Below, piece after piece: positions 19,533-27,935 of a DNA stretch of 50,008 nt. The position numbers were made by a program, and so were the translations under genes. The DNA comes from Sulfuricurvum sp. (GTDB lineage Bacteria > Campylobacterota > Campylobacteria > Campylobacterales > Sulfurimonadaceae): NCBI GenBank assembly GCA_020721585.1, contig DYMK01000014.1:1-50008 (forward strand), written 5' to 3'. Position 1 is the first letter of the stretch. Every line of letters begins with the position of its first letter. The notes below the pieces were generated by a model. It did no database searches. It was not told where the DNA came from and saw nothing but the letters and a program-made list of their open reading frames with translations.

Positions 19533-20186
19533 ATGTTAGAATTAAAAAATATTTGTAAATCGTATCCTATCCATCATGGAAAATCGGAACGTTTAATCCT
19601 TGATGATGTCAACTTTCGCATAGAGAGAGGGGAGAAGTGGGGAATTTTAGGGCGTAATGGTGCAGGAAAATCAACCCTTATCCGCATTATCAGTGGTTCA
19701 GACCTTCCCCAATCGGGGAGTGTTACGAGCGATATGTCCATTTCGTGGCCATTGGCTTTTGGGGGTGCTTTTCAAGGAAGTTTAACGGGACGGGATAATG
19801 TGAAGCTTATCTCCCGTATTTATGGAGTTGATTTTCATAAAACATTGAAGCTTGTGGAGGATTTTGCTGAGCTTGGGGACTATCTGAATGAACCAGTCAA
19901 AAGTTACTCCTCAGGGATGGTTTCCCGTTTAGCCTTTGCGATTTCGATGTCGGTCGAGTTTGATTGCTTTTTGATCGATGAGGGGATGTCGGTGGGGGAT
20001 CACCGTTTTCATCAGAAGTGTAATGTTGAACTTTTTGATAAACGGGGTGATCGTGCGATGATCATTGTCGCCCATCAAGTCGATTTGATCCGAGCCCATT
20101 GTGATCATGCGGCTGTTTTGGAAAAAGGTAAGCTCATTATTTTTGATTCCGTTGATGAAGCGATTGCAATGTATGAGGGATTGTAG
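19533..20186 (+). CDS. kpsT: Capsule ABC transporter ATP-binding protein KpsT
   Basis: Energises capsule export with KpsM. In 217 residues it has Walker A 'GRNGAGKST' at 40-48, the degenerate ABC signature 'YSSGMVSRL' typical of KpsT, Walker B 'FDCFLIDEG' and the switch histidine in 'MIIVAHQVD'. Length is normal and no C-terminal carbohydrate-binding extension is present, as expected for group 2 capsule exporters that recognise the Kdo linker instead of a variable glycan. Confidence 0.96.
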   Translation: MLELKNICKSYPIHHGKSERLILDDVNFRIERGEKWGILGRNGAGKSTLIRIISGSDLPQSGSVTSDMSISWPLAFGGAFQGSLTGRDNVKLISRIYGVDFHKTLKLVEDFAELGDYLNEPVKSYSSGMVSRLAFAISMSVEFDCFLIDEGMSVGDHRFHQKCNVELFDKRGDRAMIIVAHQVDLIRAHCDHAAVLEKGKLIIFDSVDEAIAMYEGL

Positions 20187-20293
20187 GTATAAAAGCAAGG
20201 AGAGGAACTAAAATTTAATGTAAGATTAAAACGATAAGGTGAACTCGTATGATTCTAGTGTGTTATAAAAATTTAAGTCAATAAGGAAAATGT

Positions 20294-21865
20294 ATGGAGA
20301 CTACAACTGATAATAAACAAAAAACAAGAATTCTTTTAGAGATGCGACCTGCATTGGAAGGGTTTGCAGGCATTCCCCAGGAGGTAAGACTTCTGTTTAG
20401 AGGATTGTCTAAATTAGACTCGATTGAGTTAGAGGGAATGATCCAGACGTCACATCGAACACTTGCCAGAGGAACCAAAGAAAAGTTGGGAATCTTTGAG
20501 TCACCTCCATCTGAGACAAAAAAAATTAACCGCTATTCGCGTGTTATCGTTTCTATGGCAGAAAAGCCTTATCGTACAATTGCAGATATTGCTATTGATT
20601 TTATTGAAAAAAGGCTCTCTTCTATATCATTAACACTATCAACTCTATTGGGGTTTACAGAGATAAAATTAACGAAATTTGAATCCAAGTATTTCGAAGA
20701 TTTTACTTGGCGAACCATGTTTGCTAAAACGTTGCCGGCATCAGATTTTGATTTGGTTTCAAAAGCAAATCACCGTATTTGTTCGACTTCTTGGCATACG
20801 ATGCACATGGTTGGACTCAATACGCTAAGTGTTCATGAAACTCCAAGATATGGGAAACTTGATACAGGTGATTTTGATATTTTTATTGGTCAGACACCTT
20901 ATCCGGCTCAAATTCATAAAAAAACAGCATTTATTGTTCGTTATCATGATGCAATACCTGTGTTAATGCCGCATACTATTTCAGATAAATCGATTCATCA
21001 GGCGACACATTTTTATGCTTTAATGAGTAATGTACGTAATGGTGCCTGGTTTTCTTGTGTATCGGAAGCGACACGCCAAGATTTAATAAAACTTTTCCCC
21101 GAAGCTGAAAAGCGTAGTATAACGATCCATAATATGGTTTCTCATCACTATTTTAATGAAAACTCTTCATTTGACTTGGTACCAGGGATTATACGTTCAC
21201 GCTTGTATGCTAATGACCCTGATGCAAAAGATATGGAACTTTTTCCAAAATTTTTAACTATTAGAGAGCAAGAATCTTTCTTTACGCGTGTTCTCAATAA
21301 AGGAAATTTGAAATACTTACTGATTGTATCGACAATTGAGCCACGTAAAAATCACACACGATTATTGGCTGCATGGGAAGTCATCAAAGCTGAAATAGAT
21401 CCAGAGATTAAATTAGTAATAGTTGGGACATTGGGATGGGATTATAAGCAAATCGTTAAAGGACTTAAAACATGGATAGACCGTGGTGAACTCTTCATGC
21501 TTAATGCTGTTCCTGCACCTGATTTGCGTACATTGTATCATCATGCAGCAGCTACAGTATGCCCAAGCTTGGGTGAAGGGTTCGATTTTTCCGGAGCCGA
21601 ATCAATGGCGAGTGGCGGTGTGACAATTGCATCGGACATTCCGGTTCACCGTGAAGTGTATGATGATGCAGCTGAATATTTTGATCCTTATTCGACAGCG
21701 AGTTTGGTTAAAGCACTCAAAAAAGTCCTCTATTCAGAAGATTCTGTGAGTATACAGGAACAAATGCGTATTAAAGGTGCTAAAGTAGCTGAACGCTATC
21801 AACCTGATCAAATTTTACCACAGTGGGAAAATTTTCTTAATCACGTTATCGTGGAAAAAAGGTAG
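20294..21865 (+). CDS. GT4-family glycosyltransferase
   Basis: Retaining glycosyltransferase predicted to build the capsule repeat. The 523-residue protein has a GT-B fold with the C-terminal donor-binding half best conserved: 'YLLIVSTIEPRKNHTRLLAAWE' (about 338-359), 'LVIVGTLGWDY', and the E-x7-E region 'PSLGEGFDFSGAESMASGG' (about 420-438). The N-terminal half carries an insert of about 100 residues compared with compact GT4 enzymes. AAGGAAA precedes the ATG. The gene and those following it are more AT-rich than kpsC-kpsT, which fits the exchangeable serotype part of a capsule locus. Donor and acceptor are not predictable. Confidence 0.85.
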   Translation: METTTDNKQKTRILLEMRPALEGFAGIPQEVRLLFRGLSKLDSIELEGMIQTSHRTLARGTKEKLGIFESPPSETKKINRYSRVIVSMAEKPYRTIADIAIDFIEKRLSSISLTLSTLLGFTEIKLTKFESKYFEDFTWRTMFAKTLPASDFDLVSKANHRICSTSWHTMHMVGLNTLSVHETPRYGKLDTGDFDIFIGQTPYPAQIHKKTAFIVRYHDAIPVLMPHTISDKSIHQATHFYALMSNVRNGAWFSCVSEATRQDLIKLFPEAEKRSITIHNMVSHHYFNENSSFDLVPGIIRSRLYANDPDAKDMELFPKFLTIREQESFFTRVLNKGNLKYLLIVSTIEPRKNHTRLLAAWEVIKAEIDPEIKLVIVGTLGWDYKQIVKGLKTWIDRGELFMLNAVPAPDLRTLYHHAAATVCPSLGEGFDFSGAESMASGGVTIASDIPVHREVYDDAAEYFDPYSTASLVKALKKVLYSEDSVSIQEQMRIKGAKVAERYQPDQILPQWENFLNHVIVEKR

Positions 21866-21870
21866 TTATT

Positions 21871-24663
21871 GTGAAAAAAAATATATTTTTCAGAGCTTTT
21901 GTAGGTTTTTTTGCTAAAAATATAATGCAAGAAATGTATCAAGGATTATTAAATCGAGAAGCAGATGTAGAAGGCTTAAAAGCTTACACAGATGCATTGC
22001 AAAAAAATAAAATCTTATCTAAGTTTTTATCAGAGATGTCCACCTCTCAGGAAGCATGGGAAAAAAATCTTTATGCTCATTCAGAACAGATTGTTGATAT
22101 TTATTACCGTGGTGTTTTAGGACGAGAACCTGATGAAGCGTCTTTGGGTTATAGTGAACGTATTAAACAAGGTGAAAGCCTTGAGAATATCCTCACTGCG
22201 ATTGTTTCTTCAGACGAGGCATGGCATCGTCAAACCTCTGAACATGCAGCTCAACTGGTGGCTTTGGCCTACCGTGGTGTTTTAGGACGAGAACCTGATG
22301 AGAGTGGTTTAAATGAATACACAAAGCATTTGCGGAAAAATGGCGATTATGAAGCCATCTTGCGATCTCTAAGTGGTTCTCGCGAATTGAAGGATCACAT
22401 TAAAGAAGTAGATAACTATGAAAATTTTTCACAAATCAATGGTCTGAGAGACTACTCTTTGATATTCCTTGACCACCTTTCTTTTTTGCCATGGGTAATG
22501 GCGATTACTGACTATTTAAGTCGGAATTGTGGATGTAAAACGGTTTTGGTAACACGGGATCGTTCAAAAGAAATATCGCATTGGGCGTTCTTCTCACCAG
22601 CTGTTTCGTTGGTGCTAAGCAACGATGAATTCGAGCGTAGTATGAAGCTATTAACAAATCGCCCTAAGATGCTCGTGGTTCATGCATTCTTAGGATCTAA
22701 AGATAAAGCTCGCAAGATTGATACTTTTTTGGATGCGGATCTGATCTTGTATGGTGACGGTTCGACTAACTTTACTAATACTTCTTATCAAGGTTATCGT
22801 ACAAAAGGCTTGCTTTGTTTTGGTTACGAACAGCTTCACGAAACTCATGGTCATCGTATCAGACAAGATCTTCCTTTGCTGGGTATTGTGCCATGGCGTA
22901 GCGTGTTTGGATACTACTGTGAGATTGCTAAGCATCATTCGCAGGTGTTGCCGAAAACGCCCTCGCCTCGTGCAACTAGTATGTTATTTCTCCGTTATTG
23001 GCAAGCGGGTCGATACCAAATTTCGGAAGAGGTCATCATCCATGCACTGACCCAGTTTTTGAGCGAGCATATTGCGCAAAACGAAATTCTTGTTATCAAG
23101 GGAGACTATCGTTGTTCAACGACGATCCTTGAGCAGCTGTGTGCAGCTGCCACTGCGTATGGCGTGACGGTATTGAGTTATGAGAGCTACTTGAAGTGCT
23201 GGGGTTCGAGTGCGGATGGCTCACTGCCTTTTGAGATGACGGTGACTGCGCCAATGCTGCAAGCTGTCAAAAACTATCTCGTGCTTGATTCCTCTTTTGC
23301 CCTGACCTTACCTTATTTTCTTAAAAAACTGGGATTAAGCGGCAGCACTCGGATTGTGAGTGGCATTACTTCAAATGCGTTTTCTAAATCGGATTCAGAC
23401 CGTGAAATACCAAAAATCCGTGAGTTTGTTAAACATTACCGAGCGACGCTTGCCGATTTGGTGCAATCGCTTCAATTTCAAGACCACGATGATTCCTGTT
23501 GGTCTGTCGATTTCGATCCACAGAGTATCGATGTGTCACATTTGGATCAAGAGATTTATAAAGAAAATTTGCTCCCATTTAATGGTTTTTCGGGTGCGGT
23601 CATTTATGTACCAGAGCGCCAGTGGTTAACTTATACGCTTGCACTAGCCCAACAGCTTGCCAGCGAAGAGGTCAATATTCTCTTCGTTACCCCAAGGGGT
23701 GTTCGATTTGACTTTGCCCATCCCGATTACTTGTATGCACAAATGGAAATGGATCACTTTGATCGTGCCGTACGGTATGGTGATAGAGTATCAATCCGTC
23801 GCCTGTATGTTCATTCTTATGGTTGGAAGAATGATATTCAACAACTCACTAACCTCTGCAAGACAGCTCAACTCTGTTTTTATGGGGATGGATTTAAGAA
23901 TGAGTTTGCGAAACCAAGACATGAGCAAAGTGTTTTTGAATGGGTGGATTTTGGGTATTCGCTTTTTGACTGGGCAACTCCAAAGCGTATAGTGTCTTAC
24001 AGCGAATGGTTAAAGCAAATACCGTTGGTGTATCCAATCATTCAGCCATCTATTCCGCCGATTGAGGCAGATGTTTTGGTTTGCCTCAGATATTATGGCA
24101 GTGGACCTTACCTGTTTAATGAGGAACAATTAAAGAGATTATTCTGGCAAACCATCAAAGTTGTGCTTAAACCAGGATGCACGGTCATTATCAAGAGCGA
24201 CAAGCGAGGCCCGAAATTGACTGAAATCGTCAAAACATTGATCACAAGTCAGCATGACGGACCAGTCATTGATCTTGCTGATCAACTAGACGCTCTAGCC
24301 GATGAATCAGTTGAAGTGATCCTGCAAACACCCATGCTGGAAAAGATAATGTCATTTATTGTGTTTGATAGCTCTTTGAGCTACATCTTGGCACACCATC
24401 CTGCCATTAAACCAGATACACAAATTTTGCTTGGTGCTGCATTGGATTCTTTGGAGCAATCTGAAGTAGAGAGTTGCCAATTTGATCATGACACCCAGTT
24501 GGCTCAAGAAGAAGGGCGTGCTGAGCGAACTTATGAGGCTGCTCTTAATACCATCAATTTCTACAGTACGCGTTATGCGGATGCACTTGTTAAAGAAGAT
24601 TTCCCAGTGGAACAGCTTGAAAAGGGACTCTATTTGATACGCAAATCACAAAAAAAATTGTGA
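21871..24663 (+). CDS. Large protein with three DUF4214 repeats and two polysialyltransferase-like modules
   Basis: Unusual 930-residue protein. Near the N-terminus are three DUF4214-type repeats, each with 'Y.G(L/V)L.RE.D..GL' (about 23-37, 73-87 and 132-146). Two homologous modules follow. Module 1 (about 195-500) has 'LYGDGS' (~292), 'FLRYWQAGRYQISEE' (~373), 'LVIKGDYR' and 'VLDSSFA' (~471). Module 2 (about 570-900) has the matching 'FYGDGF' (~670), 'LRYYGSGPYLFNEE' (~737), 'VIIKSDKRG' and 'VFDSSLS' (~830). These resemble bacterial polysialyltransferase-type enzymes. It is probably a cytoplasmic bifunctional capsule glycosyltransferase. The start is GTG 21871 six bases after the previous gene. 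Enzyme class is inferred from motifs only. Confidence 0.65.
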   Translation: MKKNIFFRAFVGFFAKNIMQEMYQGLLNREADVEGLKAYTDALQKNKILSKFLSEMSTSQEAWEKNLYAHSEQIVDIYYRGVLGREPDEASLGYSERIKQGESLENILTAIVSSDEAWHRQTSEHAAQLVALAYRGVLGREPDESGLNEYTKHLRKNGDYEAILRSLSGSRELKDHIKEVDNYENFSQINGLRDYSLIFLDHLSFLPWVMAITDYLSRNCGCKTVLVTRDRSKEISHWAFFSPAVSLVLSNDEFERSMKLLTNRPKMLVVHAFLGSKDKARKIDTFLDADLILYGDGSTNFTNTSYQGYRTKGLLCFGYEQLHETHGHRIRQDLPLLGIVPWRSVFGYYCEIAKHHSQVLPKTPSPRATSMLFLRYWQAGRYQISEEVIIHALTQFLSEHIAQNEILVIKGDYRCSTTILEQLCAAATAYGVTVLSYESYLKCWGSSADGSLPFEMTVTAPMLQAVKNYLVLDSSFALTLPYFLKKLGLSGSTRIVSGITSNAFSKSDSDREIPKIREFVKHYRATLADLVQSLQFQDHDDSCWSVDFDPQSIDVSHLDQEIYKENLLPFNGFSGAVIYVPERQWLTYTLALAQQLASEEVNILFVTPRGVRFDFAHPDYLYAQMEMDHFDRAVRYGDRVSIRRLYVHSYGWKNDIQQLTNLCKTAQLCFYGDGFKNEFAKPRHEQSVFEWVDFGYSLFDWATPKRIVSYSEWLKQIPLVYPIIQPSIPPIEADVLVCLRYYGSGPYLFNEEQLKRLFWQTIKVVLKPGCTVIIKSDKRGPKLTEIVKTLITSQHDGPVIDLADQLDALADESVEVILQTPMLEKIMSFIVFDSSLSYILAHHPAIKPDTQILLGAALDSLEQSEVESCQFDHDTQLAQEEGRAERTYEAALNTINFYSTRYADALVKEDFPVEQLEKGLYLIRKSQKKL

Positions 24664-24679
24664 TCAAGGAGAAAAAAAC

Positions 24680-24703
24680 ATGATGCGAATTCGCCTCAGT
24701 TAA
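24680..24703 (+). other. Seven-codon leader ORF containing a 16-bp direct repeat and palindrome
   Basis: AAGGAG at 24666-24671 is followed eight bases later by a frame reading MMRIRLS and a stop. The first 16 bases (ATGATGCGAATTCGCC, 24680-24695) recur exactly at 27889-27904 and contain the perfect palindrome GCGAATTCGC. The following 30 bases up to the next gene start are also similar in the two places. It may be a cassette boundary or a translated leader. Confidence 0.5.
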
Positions 24704-24730
24704 ATGTTTATTTTATGCTAAAGGAAAAAG

Positions 24731-26344
24731 ATGAGTGTTAAAATTTTAGATTGCACCCTTCGAGATGGTGGATACTATAATAATTGGGATTTTAACCGTG
24801 ATTTGATCTATTCTTATTTGTATGCGATGGATGCTCTGGATGTCGATTATGTCGAGATCGGTTTTCGGAGTTTGAAGAATGAAGAGTTCAAAGGTGGTTT
24901 GGCATTTAGTACGGATGGCTATATAAATTCGCTCTCTATTCCCGCCGGCTTGAAAGACAAAATCGGGGTGATGATCAATGGAAGTGAAATATCCGATCCT
25001 GACTCCCAACAAGAGACATTAAACAGACTTTTTGCCCCAAAGTCTCAGTCGCCTGTTGCATTGGTTCGAATCGCGTGTCATGTTCATGAATTTATCAGCT
25101 GTTTGCAGGCAGTAATATGGCTTAAAGAGCAAGGCTATAAGGTAGGGATTAATTTAATGCAGGTTGCTGACCGAGATTTGCAGGAAATAATGGACATAGC
25201 CAAAGCTGCAAGCGAGTACCCTATTGATGTACTGTATTTTGCTGATTCGATGGGAAGTCTAAACCCCGATCAAGTTACCGAGATTGTAAGTGCTTTTAAA
25301 CAAGGGTGGCCTGCAGAGCTTGGGATCCATGCCCATGATAATCTGGGGCAGGCACTTGCCAATACTCTGCGTGCAATAGATGAAGGAGTGATCTGGACTG
25401 ATTGCACCGTGACAGGCATGGGGCGAGGACCAGGCAATACCCAGACCGAGTATCTGGCTATGGCGCTTGTCAATAGAAGAAGCCCTTCGGCTAATCCTAC
25501 AAAACTTTTAGAATTGATTCGTAATCACTTTAAGCCTATGCAACACCATTATGGTTGGGGAACCAATCCATTTTATTATCTTGCCGGAAAGCATGAAATC
25601 CACCCAACATATATACAGGAAATGTTGCAAGATAGCCGCTATAACGACGAAGAGATTTTAGCGGTAATAGATCATCTAAAAGTTGTCGGGGGTAAAAAAT
25701 TCAGCTTTGATACGCTGGATGTCGCTCGTCATTTTTATACAAAGTTGCCTTTAGGTACTTGGGAGCCTAAAAATGTCATCCTAAATCAAAAGGTTTTGAT
25801 TCTCGGAAATGGACCCAGTATGAAAAAGTATCGCGCAGAGATTGAAAGTTTTATAGAGCAATACCAGCCATACGTTATTGCACTGAATACGCAGAAACAC
25901 ATCGATGAACATCTGATCCATGCCCGTGCTGCGTGCCATCCGGTACGTTTGTTGGCTGATTACCACGAACATAGAAATTTATCCCAGCCGCTAATCACCC
26001 CCGCTTCCATGTTACCCAGTGATATCAGGACCGAGTTAAAAGGGAAGCGGATTCTCGATTTTGGCTTGAGTATCATTCAGCAAGGATTTGTTTTTCATTC
26101 AAACTATTGTGAATTACCGTCCTCTTTGGTCATCGCTTATGCACTAGCAATTACGACTAGTGGGGGTGCCGAACACATCTATTTGGCTGGTTTTGATGGT
26201 TACGGTGCGGATGATCCAAGACGGAAGGAGATGGATGACCTTTTTAAGCAGTATTCCAGTTCTGAAAAGTCTATTCAGATTACCTCAATCACGCCCACAC
26301 GTTACGAAGTTCCCGTCAAATCTATTTATGGAATGCTAAAATGA
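24731..26344 (+). CDS. DRE-TIM aldolase fused to a GT42/DUF115-like domain
   Basis: Two-domain protein of 537 residues. The N-terminal TIM barrel (1 to about 290) is of the HMG-CoA lyase/4-hydroxy-2-oxovalerate aldolase type: 'LDCTLRDGGYYNNWDF' gives the catalytic Arg-Asp, 'GIHAHDNLGQALANT' gives the metal-binding HxHDN, and 'GMGRGPGNTQTE' the glycine loop. The C-terminal part (about 350-537) begins 'VLILGNGPSMKKY' and has 'IAYALAITTSGGAEHIYLAGFDGYG', split over residues ~463-487, a pattern shared by GT42 sialyltransferases and MptE/DUF115 proteins. With a CMP-sugar synthetase and a HAD phosphatase downstream, the barrel may condense pyruvate with an aldose to form an ulosonic acid, and the second domain may transfer it. 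This is inference. Confidence 0.7.
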   Translation: MSVKILDCTLRDGGYYNNWDFNRDLIYSYLYAMDALDVDYVEIGFRSLKNEEFKGGLAFSTDGYINSLSIPAGLKDKIGVMINGSEISDPDSQQETLNRLFAPKSQSPVALVRIACHVHEFISCLQAVIWLKEQGYKVGINLMQVADRDLQEIMDIAKAASEYPIDVLYFADSMGSLNPDQVTEIVSAFKQGWPAELGIHAHDNLGQALANTLRAIDEGVIWTDCTVTGMGRGPGNTQTEYLAMALVNRRSPSANPTKLLELIRNHFKPMQHHYGWGTNPFYYLAGKHEIHPTYIQEMLQDSRYNDEEILAVIDHLKVVGGKKFSFDTLDVARHFYTKLPLGTWEPKNVILNQKVLILGNGPSMKKYRAEIESFIEQYQPYVIALNTQKHIDEHLIHARAACHPVRLLADYHEHRNLSQPLITPASMLPSDIRTELKGKRILDFGLSIIQQGFVFHSNYCELPSSLVIAYALAITTSGGAEHIYLAGFDGYGADDPRRKEMDDLFKQYSSSEKSIQITSITPTRYEVPVKSIYGMLK

Positions 26345-27081
26345 AGACTATTGTGATTATCCCTGCACGTTACAAATCCAGCCGTTTTCCTGGTAAACCG
26401 TTGGTTAAATTACTTGGAAAGATTATGATTCAGTGGGTCGCCGAACTTAGTGCAAGAGCCGTTGGCAAAGATAATGTTTATGTTGCTACAGACGATACAA
26501 AAATACAATCCGAGGTGATCGAGTTGGGCTATCAAGTGGTCATGACATCAGATCAATGCCTGACAGGAACGGATCGGCTGGCCGAAGTGGCTCAAAAAGT
26601 AGATGCGGATATTTACATTAATGTACAAGGTGATGAGCCATTGGTCGATCCAGAGGATATCCTAAAAGTTGTCGAGGCTAAAATGCGTCATCCGAATGAC
26701 GTTATCAATGGTTATGCAGTGATTGGTGCAAATGAAGATCCTGCTAGTGTAAATATTCCAAAAGTGGTTTTTACGGAGGACAAACGCCTGATATATATGT
26801 CACGACAAGCTCTTCCCGGTTTTAAAGAGGCAAAAAATGCACCGCAAACTTATTACAAGCAAGTTTGCATTTATGCTTTTAATCGGGCGGAGTTGCTGGC
26901 GTATGGAAGTTTTGGACGAAAAAGCACGCTCGAACATTCAGAAGACATTGAGATAATACGCTTTTTGGAATGGGAGCAAACTATCCGTTTAGTACAGACG
27001 AGACCAGGCAGTTTAGCAGTAGATATTCCTGAAGATGTTCCAATGGTCGAAGCGGCGCTTAAGGAGGTTTGGGGTGAATAA
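26341..27081 (+). CDS. KdsB-like CMP-ulosonate cytidylyltransferase
   Basis: Activates Kdo or a related 3-deoxy-ulosonic acid with CTP. The 246 residues carry the KdsB blocks: 'IPARYKSSRFPGKPL' (7-21), 'VYVATDD', 'CLTGTDRLAEVA', 'YINVQGDEPLVDPED' and 'SLAVDIPEDV'. The canonical 'RYxSTR' is 'RYKSSR' here, and the central part differs from housekeeping KdsB, which suggests a paralogue dedicated to capsule sugar. It overlaps the aldolase stop by four bases and is itself overlapped by the HAD gene. The exact sugar is unknown. Confidence 0.85.
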   Translation: MKTIVIIPARYKSSRFPGKPLVKLLGKIMIQWVAELSARAVGKDNVYVATDDTKIQSEVIELGYQVVMTSDQCLTGTDRLAEVAQKVDADIYINVQGDEPLVDPEDILKVVEAKMRHPNDVINGYAVIGANEDPASVNIPKVVFTEDKRLIYMSRQALPGFKEAKNAPQTYYKQVCIYAFNRAELLAYGSFGRKSTLEHSEDIEIIRFLEWEQTIRLVQTRPGSLAVDIPEDVPMVEAALKEVWGE

Positions 27082-27730
27082 TCAGATTCATGAATATAAA
27101 ACCCTCGTATTTGATTGCGATGGCGTGGTTCTTAATTCCAACAAAATCAAAACGCAAGCTTTTTATGAAGCAACAAAACATTTTGGTCACAAACCTGCAC
27201 AGGCTTTGGTTGAGTATCATGTTGCAAACGGTGGTATATCACGATATGCCAAGTTTGAATACTTTGTAATGCAGATTTTAAAGCAAGATTTTGATGTGAC
27301 ACTCCATCAGGAGTTACTTCAACATTTTGCAGAAGCAGTGAAGCAAGGTCTGATGGCTTGTGAAGTTGCAAAAGGCTTAGACCAACTTAAAGCACAAACT
27401 CCGAATGCCAATTGGCTGATTGTATCAGGTGGAGATCAGAACGAACTCCGTGAAGTCTTTGCTGTTCGTGGATTGGAACAATATTTTGATGGAGGAATTT
27501 TTGGTAGTCCAGATGATAAAGATACGATACTTGCCCGAGAGAAAGCCAACGGAAATATTAAAGAATTTGCACTTTTTTTAGGAGACAGTAAATACGACTA
27601 TCAGGCTGCAAAAAAGGCAGATTTGGATTTTATTTTTATTTCGCAGTGGACAGAAGTTCATGAATGGAAAACATTTTGTCAGGTTGAAAGTATATGGAAC
27701 CATATGCGACTTTTTGATTTAGTGAAATGA
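27074..27730 (+). CDS. HAD-superfamily phosphatase
   Basis: Predicted phosphatase of 218 residues. Motif I is 'VFDCDGVVLNSN' with the nucleophile Asp, motif II 'WLIVSGGDQNE', a Lys in 'GSPDDKDTILARE', and motif IV 'FLGDSKYDYQAA'. The helical cap between motifs I and II marks it as a beta-phosphoglucomutase-like subclass, not a capless KdsC. The start is GTG 27074, with AAGGAGG at 27061-27067 and an eight-base overlap with the cytidylyltransferase gene; the ATG at 27035 lies too deep in that gene. In context it could dephosphorylate the ulosonic acid phosphate before CMP activation. Confidence 0.85.
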   Translation: MNNQIHEYKTLVFDCDGVVLNSNKIKTQAFYEATKHFGHKPAQALVEYHVANGGISRYAKFEYFVMQILKQDFDVTLHQELLQHFAEAVKQGLMACEVAKGLDQLKAQTPNANWLIVSGGDQNELREVFAVRGLEQYFDGGIFGSPDDKDTILAREKANGNIKEFALFLGDSKYDYQAAKKADLDFIFISQWTEVHEWKTFCQVESIWNHMRLFDLVK

Positions 27731-27742
27731 TTGAAGAACACT

Positions 27743-27889
27743 ATGCATAAAATAAAAATACATTTTTACGGCAGATACAGTCATAGAACTCCCATGTCGT
27801 ATGAAGTGTATAAGCCATACTTTGACACAAAGCTTAGAGTTGAAGAAAGAGTAGAGGATGCTAGAATGTTAGCAATGGGTATTCGTTAA
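27743..27889 (+). pseudogene. Probable N-terminal remnant of a glycosyltransferase
   Basis: A 48-codon frame begins 'MHKIKIHFYGRYSHRTPMSY' and then reads 'EVYKPYFDTKLRVEERVEDA'. This start looks like the N-terminus of a longer family of surface-polysaccharide transferases ('YGRYSHRTP...Y.P'). It stops at TAA 27887-27889, and that last A is the first base of the 16-bp repeat at 27889-27904. The remainder of the gene appears to have been lost at the repeat. The family match is from memory of the motif and is uncertain. Confidence 0.45.
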
Positions 27890-27904
27890 TGATGCGAATT
27901 CGCC
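27889..27904 (+). repeat. 16-bp direct repeat, right copy
   Basis: ATGATGCGAATTCGCC is identical to 24680-24695. It includes the palindrome GCGAATTCGC (27894-27903). In frame it reads MMRIRQQ and stops. The repeat ends 31 bases before the gmd start, as the left copy ends 35 bases before the aldolase start. Confidence 0.8.
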
Positions 27905-27935
27905 AGCAGTGAAAATTTATAAAAAAAGGAAATAG

